Shown piece after piece: positions 38,696 through 49,130 of a DNA stretch of 64,000 nt; the first letter of the stretch is position 1; the number at the start of each line of letters is the position of its first letter. Under the pieces are notes generated by a model. The model did no database searches, had not been told where the DNA came from, and was given only the letters and a program-made list of their open reading frames with translations. The translations under genes were made by a program, and so were the position numbers. Source of the stretch: Gavia stellata (lineage: Eukaryota > Chordata > Aves > Gaviiformes > Gaviidae); the NCBI RefSeq assembly GCF_030936135.1, contig NC_082600.1, positions 27,349,943 through 27,413,942 of the forward strand. The letters are read 5' to 3'.

Positions 38696-41600
38696 GCATC
38701 ATGCACCATGCATCCTTCTGTCTTCTCACCACCCCTCTAGGGACACCTTCTTCCTGCAGAGTTTTTTAAAACATTATCAGAAAAAAATAAAATGGCAGGT
38801 GCTTTATGAAGGCGCAGAAGGAGAGAGACACATTAAAAAACCAGAAGAAAACACAGCCAAATTTGCTCTTTTCCAAAGGAGAGCGCTACAGCCTTTCCTT
38901 CCTTCTGGTAGTGTTTAGACAAGGCTGATCCAAGGATCCTGTAGCACCAAAATGGGAGAACTTTCAGGGTGAGGATGGTCCCTCCACATCTACATGACTG
39001 CATGGAAGGAAATGAGTTGTAGGCAAGGGCAATGTGGTGGAGGACTCCTTGAGCCACCCCCAGGCACTGCTGGGCTCCAAGCCCACAGTAAACACTCAGG
39101 AAAACCCTGAGCTCAGCAAGGAGCTCAGCATAGGAACACTGAGGCAGCAAGCAGAGGGACTGTGAGGTGCCTCAGCCCAGAGCCACCCCAGCTTGCCCAC
39201 AGGAGTTGGCACCTCTCCGCCTCAGCTGGGTGAGCGCAACCCTGTGCCTGCAGGCAGGCAGAAAGCAGAACAAGCTCTTCTTCTCGCTTCCCCATTTATT
39301 CCTCAGGAGACCCTTGACTACAAGGCTGGAGTATGAGGGAACGACACCTGCCCTGTGCAAGGCAGAACTGAGTGCCATCAGACTGGCAGCAACATGTCCA
39401 GCTTCCTCAAGTACTCACCTCTGGTTCCTTTAGTCAGTGCCAGGAAAGCTCCCCAAGGGGCCGGCCTCCCACTAGCCCATCACTTCTTGCCTTCTGCTCT
39501 AGCATCTGCTGTTTAGGACCTTCCCACCTCTTCCTGCAGCTCCCCGTCTGCAGGCTCCCAGCTGGGGACTCCGGGACCTCACGTGCTCCAGGGTGCTCAT
39601 AATGGAAACTTCCCTTGCTTGTTCTGTCTCTTTTTAGCTGAGCAGTGAATTATGGTAGCAGCGGTCTGCCCCATCCAACTGAAAAATCTGAGCGTGCCAG
39701 CCCTGTGTCATGGTTTCCAGCGCTCCTGAGTGCTAACATGGCCACATGCTGCTCGCTCCCTGCATTGCCATTCTGGGATGGCAGCCCTGGTTCTCGCAAA
39801 CCAGCTCTGATGGTCTCAAGAGGGTCACGTATCATGCTGGGCATAGCTGTACAGACAGCTTAGCTCACAGGAAAACCAAGGGCTTCCACACACCCCCTGC
39901 ACACATGCCAGGAGGTCTGGCCGCCAGCACTCACTGCTGACAGAGAAGCTGTGTCATAGGGTGCGTGGTCTGAGGCACTACTGGAACTTCAGTCACACAC
40001 AGGGAGAGCCAGACCCAAAGCTAAGGGACTGTTCAGAGAGGAACTCCCTCTTCCAGAGGACTCCACATAATGTCTTAGGAAATGACCCTTGCAACCGTTC
40101 CTGCAGCCAAGTGCAGCTCCATGCTGTGCTCAGTTCCCTTTTATCCAGCTCTGTTAGAGTTTGCTTTGGGCATGCTAGGGTTTAAAGGCATTCCTCTTCC
40201 CAAAGATGACCCACAGTCTTCAGGTATAGACCCTTTGTCTTGAGGGCACTCACCAGCTTTTACAGATATCCTCAAATGTGCCCCTCCCAGAAGCACTGCC
40301 TTCAATCTCCCACCTGAGCTGGGGTAGTTACACTTATGGAAAGCAAGCCAGAGGTTTTAGGAGCAAATTAGCATCTTTCTCCTCACCCAGTAATATAAAA
40401 TTACCCTTGCAAGGCTAAGCATCCCTGGCAATGATTCAGTCTAGGATAGGGCAGTGAAAGAAAGAAGAAAGCCAAGAAGGTAGCTCAAAGGAGTATGTGT
40501 TTGGGAGGCCCTGCTCCAGAGCCTATGTTGCTCTTCCCCACTACCTGTAAGCAGATGTGCTCTGCAGGACTGATGCCCTAGGAGGGCTTCCCAGAGACTT
40601 TGCTCTGGATAAAGATGAGCTCATGGTGCAAAAAGGCAGCACATCTATTCCCTGCACTGCCTATGAACTGCTAGCTCATGAGCACTCTGTGGCTGGGATC
40701 CATTACCTTGTGCGTGAGAGCAGCAAACAGCAAGTAACCAGCTTGGGAATGAACCAGACCCTTGGCTTTGCTGGTACTGCCTGATGTGTACAGAAGGAAC
40801 AACATGTCTTCACTGTCCATGGCAGCAGGCTTACAGCACACATCCTCCTTCATCATCTCCCGCAGGAGAGAGAACACCAGTTCTCTCCTGGGGTCTGACA
40901 GGCTTCCCTGTGTTGTCCCTGCACCCGGTTGCGCACTTCTCCCCCGAGCCTCATTCTGAGGACCTGCGCCACCCTGCTCGCCCCATACCATCCTCCCCAC
41001 CTCTGCACCACTGCTCCCCTTGCTCACCAGCCTGAACTCTCTTTCGCCTTGCTGAGCTGGCAAATGCTTTCCTCAGCCAGAGCAGACCTGCTGAGTAAGA
41101 GGCAGCTATTTTTATGCTGCTGCTGCTCTGACCAGCACAGAAATCTTCCAGGAAGCCTTTCTAGCATTAATTGCTTGCAGATGGGATGAGCAGAGGTTGG
41201 GAGACCTCTGTGCAGCTCCAAGGAGCTAATAGAGACGCATGGCAGGGGCTCATCTCTTCAGAAACAGTGCTCCATGCTGGCAGCCTGGCCATCCTGTGTG
41301 CCACGAATAACGGGCACATGAGCAACCACACTGCCTGCTCCCTCGGACACAAGCTGCCAGCAGTGCTCACAGAGGGTGCCAGGTCCACCAGCAGAGCGGT
41401 GTGTGACAGCGCAGTGGCAGTCCCAGGCTGGGCTTCCAATGTGTCAGCCCATGTTTGGGGTGTTTCTAACCCCTGGTCCACCCTGCTATGAGCCCTGGTT
41501 TATACTGCCTCCCCCTGACAGTACAGGGCTGGTGCTGTGGGAAGAGCCACCAGTTACCCAACCTGACATGACAGCTCCTGGGACTGTCCTGAACTCATGT

Positions 41601-43895
41601 GCAGCTCCAGCTGCTGCAGGACAATGTCCCCACGTTGTGTCAACACCAGCAAAACTGTCATGGCCAGCCAGAACCCTCTCTCCACCCCCTGTCCGTGCTC
41701 CCAGAGCAGGCTCATTGCCCAGGGGAAGTGGCAGTAGCGCCGGGCAGCCTCTCACCACCTCCAGTGGCACATCCAGGGCTGTCACGGGAACCTTGTTGTC
41801 AGTCCTCATGGAAACCAGAACCCGTTTCACTCCTGGGCACTGCTTCACAGCCTGGTCCCCTATCTTTAGCTCAATAACCTTGCCGCCTCTCAGCCCTTGG
41901 TTCACTGTGATCACCGTCTCTGACTGGGCTGCAGAAGGCAAAAGAGCCACATAAGCAGCTCTGCTCCTCTCCATCAGTCACACAGCAGTTTGGCTCTACC
42001 ATGACCCTGCACGTCTCCCAGCCCATGTTACTCATGTCCTCCATTTAGCAAAAACAGCAGCTTTGCATCTTTGTTTCCCATTCATTCCTGCCTGTTTTGC
42101 ATCCCCTCAGAGGAGACGCTGTATCCCAGCCCTTCAGTCCTTGGGTGAAGGAAAGAACCAGTCCTTCCCAGGGGCTGGAAGGTATTTAGTGAGCCCATGT
42201 CATTTCCTGGGGTGCTAATCCCCGCTCCATGGCCAAACATCATGGCAGAACACCCTCAGTTAGCCCAGGGAGCCTTACTCAGAAAACCTTTGCCATCAGC
42301 ACAACCCTGAAGCCCCCCAGCTGCTGAACCAACTAGCTCAACACTGTCCCCCAAGGGAAACACATGTCCCTGTTACCCACTGGCTCTTACCATCCCAGAT
42401 CCTGTCTGCTAGGGAGTCTGCACTGAACCCGGCGAACACCACAGCATGCACAGCCCTGATGCGGGCACAGGCCAGCATGCTAGCCACCGCCAGCGGGCAC
42501 GGGGGCATGTAGATTGTCACCCTGTCACCATGTTTCACCCCTTGCCATTTCAAGGTGTTTCCCAGGCATCACGTCATCTCCAGCAGTTCCCTGCCCAAAG
42601 ATGCAATGGCACAGTTAGACACTTTCTTGCAGATCTTACCTGTGTGCATAAAGATGGAGAGCCTCAGAGTCACAGGCACACAGCTTACATCCCTATGCAC
42701 CCTAACCCCCCACACTGGAAGTCCATGGGAGAGCTGTAAAATGGCAGCAGGAAGGAAAGGAGAAGACAGTCTCTAACATGGGCCGTTATTTATGGAAAAG
42801 AAATAAATCAGAATGGCCTCTGTACAGAGCCTGACACTCTCACTGGCCAGCATGAGGAACAAGCCATAGGGCCAGCAACAGCCACTGGCAATTCCTCTGG
42901 CTCAGCAAGCCCACAACACCCCAGCTGACTTTCCCAGTGACAGCCTGCACATGTCTTATTAGCCCATATAACTGGAGTGACACACTACCCTGCAAGGCTG
43001 GAGGCTACACGTGAGGAGTTAGATATCTTCGCCCATGAAAACAGGGCCCCATGCTTTGCTAAAGTCCTCCACAGCTTGTGCCCGCCAGAGAGAACAACAG
43101 CTGTAGGAAAGCAGTGAGCAAAACGATGTCTCCCCCAAGAAGCATCCCTCCCAGAAACCACAGCTTGGCTGTCAGTGACTCATTTCATGGAAGGGCTCTC
43201 CATGCAGGGAGATTGACAGGAGTGGATGGTCATGTTTGTTGCCTGAGGTCTGGAGCCAGAGAAGACAGAGGGACTTGTTCTGTGTGCAGAGGGATTTAAG
43301 TGGATTCTGCAGTGGAGACTCAGAGAGCAGGCAAATTGGGCTGGAAGGTGGGGGGCTCCATACCAACCTGGCACAGCTGGACAGGCAGTCCCCCCAGAGA
43401 GCCAAACCCAGCAGCACTGCTGACGTGCGAATGAGCATGGGACTTGCCAACACCCATGCGGCTGTGAATCTGGTCTCTCTTCCAGACCATTTACCTGTGA
43501 GTTTAGACACCGGGAACCTTGCTGGGAAGGCACAGGTGTGACTTTCCCATGTGGTCTTACCTACAAGCACAGTACTGGCACAAGGGGCTTAAATCTGCCT
43601 CCCCAGCTGGGTAGGGACTCCTCAGGGCCCAGAAGGTTAATCAGGAGGTAGGCTGAAGTCTCAGATCAGCACAGGCAAGCCAACAACCACCACACTGTGG
43701 ATCTATCTATGTGAAGGGGTGCTGCACCCCCTCACATGATGCACATCAGCAGATCAGCCCTGTGCAATGTTCATGCACGCTGCAATGTGTCTCTCGTACG
43801 CTCAGAAGTAAGTACTGACCTGTACGTGACCCGCACCTCCTCTCCTGGTTCATCCTTCTCCCAGATTAAGGCCACATGTCGGTCCAGACAATTCA

Positions 43896-45300
43896 CTGGA
43901 AAAGACGACCCAGTCTCATTGCCAGAGCAACCCTCAGTACCTCTTAACTCCCATAGAGCCAGCACTGATAGTCCCATTTTGAGATCAGAGTCAGGGCTGT
44001 GTGTGAGTCTTCTCAGCATTAGCTTCTTGTATCCACGGAAACAACCTTTGTGTGTACTAGCTGGCAGATCACAAGCACCGTCCCAAGCCCGTTACGCTCC
44101 TCACTACTCTGATACCTACCAATCCTCACTATCAGCTTCACCCTTGATTGCAACCTAGTGCAGTCCAGAGCAGAAACTAACTGAAGTCTCTTTGGCGGTC
44201 ACATCCCCAATGCCCTCAGAGGGCCCAGCAAACATTAACTCAGCCATCACTCCACCCAGCACTGCCTTGCAGCTGCCTCTGGGGTGGACCAGGGCAGTTT
44301 TTTAGTGGTGGTGTTCCTAAATAACAAATGTGGGACAAAGCTAAGTTCTGCACAGGAAGGCTGCAGGGTGCATTTGTCCAAGATGGAAGAGAGCCAGGGC
44401 CAGGAGTGCACAGCCTGTGGCTTTCCAGGGACATAGTAGGCTGAGGCTTTGGCTGTAATTCTTCAAAGAAAAGTTTCCTGCATTGCTGGCAGCTACAGTT
44501 TCCTCAGAAGTCTTGTTCCATTCTGTGTTTTCCTTAAACGTGCTACTGAGGTCATGGGATGATGCAGCAGTCTCAGTTTGCATACCAAAATGCCTTTTTT
44601 TCCCTGATCATTCGTAGTTTTACAGGAGAGAAAGAAACACACATGAAAGAGGGAACGGTAAGATCTCAAATCCCAAAGGCAAATAACTCCTGCTCTCCTG
44701 CCCAAATGGACTCTGTAAGACCTGATTTCTGAGAGGTCTGTCTTGTATTTTGAACATTGGGACCAACAGCACTGTGAGCAAGACACAGTGTCACCAGCCC
44801 CTATGTCTTCCCCTGGTAGCCCCCCTAAGGCAGTAGCCCCAGCCCACAAAAGAAGAGCCTCCCACTGCTGTGGGGACTTCCAGTACCACTCATTGCTCCT
44901 ATGTTTTGCTTTCTGCAGATGCATACTGCCTTTGGCTGGGCAGGGATAGCCTAAATGCAACACTGCCTGCTGAATGGACAGGGTTCAGTGCAGTTGCCTG
45001 TTGTCCTGCAGAACAGAGCCGCTGCACTGCTGTGGGATCCATGGAGGATGAGGGAGAGCTGCCTGGCTCCCAGAACACTCTGATCCAGCTGCAGCCCCTC
45101 CAGCGAGGCCCAGTTGCTCCGTTAGGACCAGCCACATCCTTACACTACAGCCACTGCAGGACGAACCAGACCTTTTGGGGATCCCCCTTGCTCCAACCCT
45201 TTAACTCTGTGCTCCTCCAGTCTGCTCCCGGGGCCAAAGCCCTTCACAGAGAGGCACCCACAGGCACTTGTTGGGCTCCCATGTCCATCTCCCTCCTTAC
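43896..45300 (-). other. ACSS1-like: ACSS1-like pseudogene intron 1
   Basis: The donor GCGG|GTAAGG (45301/45300) and acceptor TTTTCCAG (before 43895) are both intact. I see no other feature in the intron. Confidence 0.65.
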
Positions 45301-45616
45301 CCGCCACGTTCAGCTGCCTGCCCAAGAACCAGGAGACCCTGCCCTGGTGCAGATGGCAGTCCTGGACAGAGTGGAAGGGGGAGATCCAGGTGAGCTGGCT
45401 CCTCCCTAGTGCTCCCCAGAAGGCGTCCCCCTGCTCCACTGACACCTTGTGCAAGCCTTGGTGTTCCTTGGGTCTGGGGAAGGTGACGGCTTCGGGCATG
45501 TAGGCAGTGAGGGGCCCATGGCTCCAGGCTCGGGCAGCCGCCGACCCAGGGGGGCATCTGGGAGCCTGAAGAAGAGCTTTGGGGCAGCAAGCCCTGGCCA
45601 TCAGCCTGGCCATCAT

Positions 45617-47719
45617 TGCAGGGTGCCTGCCTCTCACTGAGGAGATGGGTGCCTGGTGCCCTCGCGGCTGCTTGGGACACCCAACCCAGGCAAGATGGGC
45701 CCCTGTGGGAGCTGGGGCTACATCGCCCTGGGCTGACTGGACACAAAGCACCTCTCCTGCGCAGGGAGCCCGGGCGCCCCTTCTCCCCTGCCTCATTCCT
45801 TTCCTCCTCTCTTCCAGAGCACTACAGCAGAAAAAGAAATTCAGTTTCCCTTTAAGGGAGGGGAAAGGGGTAGGCTGTAGAAATATTTGACTGAAAATAA
45901 CCTTCATGCTAATCTGAGTCCTGACAGCTACTCTTGAACAGCAACCGGGTTCAGCAGGTGCCTGGGCTCCCCGCAGAGGCTGAGGTGCCCAGGCCAGGCT
46001 CTACCAGCGTGCTCCCACTCATGCTCTCCTAGGGCTGCGCTGCCTCCCTGGACCCCTCTGCTTCGCCTCCCCTTGCCCCGCTCCCACATCCCTCTACTCC
46101 TCCCCATCCCCTCGCTCCCCACAGCCCCCCTGCTGCAGCCCCCCAGTCCTCCGCTGGCCACAAGGGCAGCCTGGGGCAGCTCACCTGTAAAAGTTAGGGT
46201 CCCCTCCATGCTCGCCTTGGGTGACAAGACCATCCCTTTCCCAGAATTGAGGCCCATTCCCTGCAGAGCACTAGGCTGTGCTGTTTCTGGAGGCCAGGGA
46301 AGGTTTTCCTCTTGCGGCTGTCTGCTGCAGGAGGGGGATATTGCATCCCATCCCACCTCACTGCAGGGCAGCTATCAGAGCTGTTCTCTCCGGCAAGCTG
46401 GGCTGGGCTCTCTGCCTCCTCCCAACATTTCAGACCAGTCTGTACCACAGGGTGGACTGGGAGTGCTCAAGAAGGCCATGGTGGTGGAGGGGGTGGTGGG
46501 CTGGCATGAAACACTGAAGCCCATCTCCACATGCTGAGACTTCCCACCACCCACTGTAGCAGAGCTAAGCTGCCTCCCTGCCTCCAAACAGCTTTTTTTT
46601 CTGCCTTCCTTTCCTTCCAGCCCTATATAGGTAGTGTTTTTTAAGGCAGAGCTTGGAGGTTTCCTTAATTTCATTGACCAGGTTCCCCTCCCTTCCTAGG
46701 GGGCACAAGAGGAGAGCAGAAAAAGGCTCTACCTGCAAGCAGAGCTGTTCTCAGCCAGGCACACCGATGGGATCAACAGCAGAGATGAGATGGTTAGTAG
46801 ATCTCCTCGTTGCTCTCATAGTGTGACACCATTCCTGGTCTGCAGGGCTGATATGTTTGGTGAACAGGCTGGTCACCAGTGTGGGAGACAGGCACTATTG
46901 ATGGCAGGTGCACTCACTCATCCCAGACCACACACCTGTTTTGTATCAGAGCTGCCCCCAGAGCTAGATGAGGACTACAAGGGCTCTGTCCCCCCGGGGA
47001 AACGCAGTCCTGTGGGCTTACAGCCCTTCCACAGTCAAGCCCAAGCAGCCTCCTTGTTCCACAAGCAATGTCTCTCATTTCCTATGCACACCTGCTCTGC
47101 CTCAGCCATTTTCCCCTGTAAGACATCAGGTTTTTCCATCAGACCATCAGCAGATGCCCTTAGCAGGGCGGGCACATCTCAGCTCCTCCCCTGATAACTC
47201 AGTATGGTATCCCGCTGCTCTCAAATCCGAGCTCGCCTTGCTGGCAATCCCTGTCGGTGCCCTTCCCTCTCAACAAGCTCCCCTGCGCTTCCAGCGTCTG
47301 GCTGCCGCCTTCCACACCTCAGGCCGGCTGGGCCCTGCAGACTGCTCCTGGCAGAGGGGCTGAGCCTGCTCAAAGCTCTACCCGGCTCCCTAACTCCCGG
47401 GCACGTGTGATACGGGGTCACCCAAAGCACCAGGGGTGTTCCGGATGCTGAAGTTACTTGTTGTCTGACCAGTTGTATGCCAGGACGCCTAATTTCTGCC
47501 CCAGGTACAAGCACACCCCTTTCAGCTTCATCTTTCACCGCAAAGGGAGAGCAGTACCCAAGCCCCATCTTCTCCATGCCTGGGTGGGGGTGGGAGGAAG
47601 GTGCAGACCTCTCTCTGTGCCACTTTGCAGCTCCCACCTCACTCTGGCTACAGCCTGACAGCCAACCCCCTCTCAGCTTTGGCTGAATTCACCTCCTTGA
47701 ACATCGGTGACTAGACTCA
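45617..47719. other. Intergenic region between VSX2 and the ACSS1-like pseudogene
   Basis: This holds the presumed old promoter of the ACSS1-like gene (GC-rich around 45.9-46.2 kb on the minus strand) and otherwise nothing I can identify. The open frame that runs from exon 1 out to 45907 is only an upstream extension without similarity to ACSS1. Confidence 0.55.
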
Positions 47720-47740
47720 TACACAGTATTCCTGTTTAGT

Positions 47741-47746
47741 TTTATT
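47741..47746 (-). terminator. VSX2: VSX2 poly(A) signal (AATAAA)
   Basis: A canonical signal on the minus strand (TTTATT on plus), about 1.4 kb downstream of the VSX2 stop codon. Confidence 0.6.
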
Positions 47747-47856
47747 CTTGTTCGTATTTTTACAGAAAATGGCACATAAATCACAGATGCTGGATGACTA
47801 GAAGATGTTACAGCTCCGTATCTCAAACACCTCAATACTGAATTCTTTTCTCACTG

Positions 47857-47873
47857 TATATACATTATTTACA
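47857..47873 (-). promoter_or_regulatory. VSX2: Paired Pumilio response elements in the VSX2 3' UTR
   Basis: In the sense of the VSX2 transcript, UGUAAAUA (47866-47873) is followed after one base by UGUAUAUA (47857-47864). Both fit the UGUANAUA Pumilio consensus. They lie about 115 bases upstream of the poly(A) signal. Regulation is inference from the motif. Confidence 0.5.
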
Positions 47874-49130
47874 CACCATGGGCTATCATCTAACACGTCA
47901 AACAACCGGAGGACAAAGACAAACAGGGGCTGGATGGAAGGGCTTAACCTTTGACAGAAGAAAAACAGTAGCTCTGGGGAAAGAGTGCTCACAGCTGAAA
48001 GCAGAACAGAAAGGGTTGCCTGGAAGTCACTGTCCTACGGTTTTCAGGGAGGAATAGCGCCTTACTGGCATGGGAAAGTGATGGTACCACAGAGCAGGTT
48101 TGGCTGCGTGGGTCTGCGTGTACTTATGCGGGGCCAGCTGGGAGATGTATGTACACGTTACAGGGTGTATCGGGGTGGATGTGCATGGCTGTCATTCCCT
48201 TTAACACTCAGAGGGCGAGCTGGACAAATTTAATTCAATAAATACATTGGGCGGATGTTGTGGTCTCGCCTGGAATAATGTATTCAGTAAATAAATTCAC
48301 CATTCGGCCCCTTCTTGGGGGGGCAGGGCTTTGGCATTTGGGGCAGAGTCAGACCTGGCTGTGGTGGCCAGCCCTGCGGGAGCCAGCGACATGGACTGGG
48401 GTCACCTCCAGGTGACAGGTGGGAACGGGGTGTCGCGCCCGTGGGCTAAACCTGCCTCTCCCTGCCAAAAGGAGGCAAAACTCAACAACTCTAAAGCTGC
48501 AGCCCCTTCCTGACAGACCCCAGTGCCAGGCGGGGAGAGACAGGTGGAAGGTGCAAACCACCCTGGATGGAGAGTCGCCATTTCATGCAAACACTGCCAC
48601 GGGCTTGTCCTGCTGCGGCCTGGGCCAGAGGCAGAGGTGGTGGCCGGGGGAAGGTGGCAAGTCTGCCTGAGGCATGGTGGAATGGGGCGCCAGGGGAAGA
48701 GGCCCAGGCAGCACCAGGGAGAGACGTGCACCAAGGAGGGGCATCGCGGCAGGAGGCAGGCTCACTCCAAGATGGCAGATGGGATCTGGGGCTGGAGCAG
48801 GAGGAGGGAGCCCCAGAGCTGGTGGCAAGGCCGGAGGGACCCAGAGCCTCAGTGTCTTCTTGGGTCGCAACGATGATGGGACACTTCCCGGTCTCCCAAA
48901 AGGAAGAGGGGGGGGGATTGAGGAAGGGCTGGTGGGGCGGAGGAGCGAGGGGCAGGGCTACACTTGAGGGGAGCAGGTGGGGGGCACCCCTGCCAGGCAG
49001 CCCCAAACGCAGAGACCAGGGCCCCGTTCCCCAGGCAGGGGTAGCCAGGGAGGGCTGGCAGTCCGAGGGGGAATGCAGCCCCCAGAGGACACAGTGTCTG
49101 TTGGGGCTGGCTTCCGCTGCCTCTCCCCCC

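Larger units (their letters stand above)
38290..40706 (-). other. ACSS1-like: ACSS1-like pseudogene intron 5 plus exon 6
   Basis: This 2.4 kb stretch holds exon 6 (about 38293-38444) at its left end, an intact segment from YMFDYQ through [10 protein letters not shown] to TPVHLNPG. The rest is intron, carrying a CR1 3' end and an A/C-rich tract near 38544-38695. I see no further coding sequence in it. Confidence 0.7.
35016..45616 (-). pseudogene. ACSS1-like: ACSS1-like mitochondrial acetyl-CoA synthetase, unitary pseudogene next to VSX2
   Basis: Exons in transcript order: 45301-45616 (transit-peptide-like N-terminus), 43820-43895, 42391-42590, 41759-41928, 40707-about 40856, about 38293-38444, 37856-37968, 37237-37363, 36426-36552, 35800-35863, 35350-35470, 35016-35261. 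They follow ACSS1, which makes acetyl-CoA from acetate, CoA and ATP in mitochondria, in order and phase. Matches include [21 protein letters not shown] and LPKTxSGKIM. Damage: TGA at 42569-42571 in exon 3 (a Cys in human ACSS1); a one-base deletion near 36484 before the DIINISGH segment; another near 35381-35390 before KIAKYAAPEYL; no sequence for two central exons (about 78 residues, including the GAPTAVR region and WWQTE); donor GT changed to CT after DDK (37855-37854). TSGSTGxPKG has become [10 protein letters not shown]. It retains introns, so it is not a retrocopy. It is convergent with ABCD4 and in tandem with VSX2. Confidence 0.92.
47720..49130 (-). other. VSX2: VSX2 3' untranslated region
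   Basis: This runs from the VSX2 stop codon to a minus-strand AATAAA at 47741-47746, about 1.4 kb. The distal 250 bases look unusually well ordered and AT-rich and contain two adjacent Pumilio-type elements (listed separately). Confidence 0.65.

Noticed and set aside
35016-45616. Reading the ACSS1-like locus as a functional gene with odd splicing
   Set aside because: The exon 3 stop lies within an otherwise gap-free match, both frameshifts are mid-exon, and two exons are absent. Exon skipping does not restore a frame through the active site.
35016-45616. Processed (retrotransposed) ACSS1 copy
   Set aside because: Introns with GT/AG borders at ACSS1-like phases are kept, so it is not a retrocopy.
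45617-45907. Upstream part of a 255-codon minus-strand frame around ACSS1-like exon 1
   Set aside because: Only the part from the Met cluster at 45599-45616 to the donor at 45301 matches ACSS1 layout; the upstream part has no similarity.
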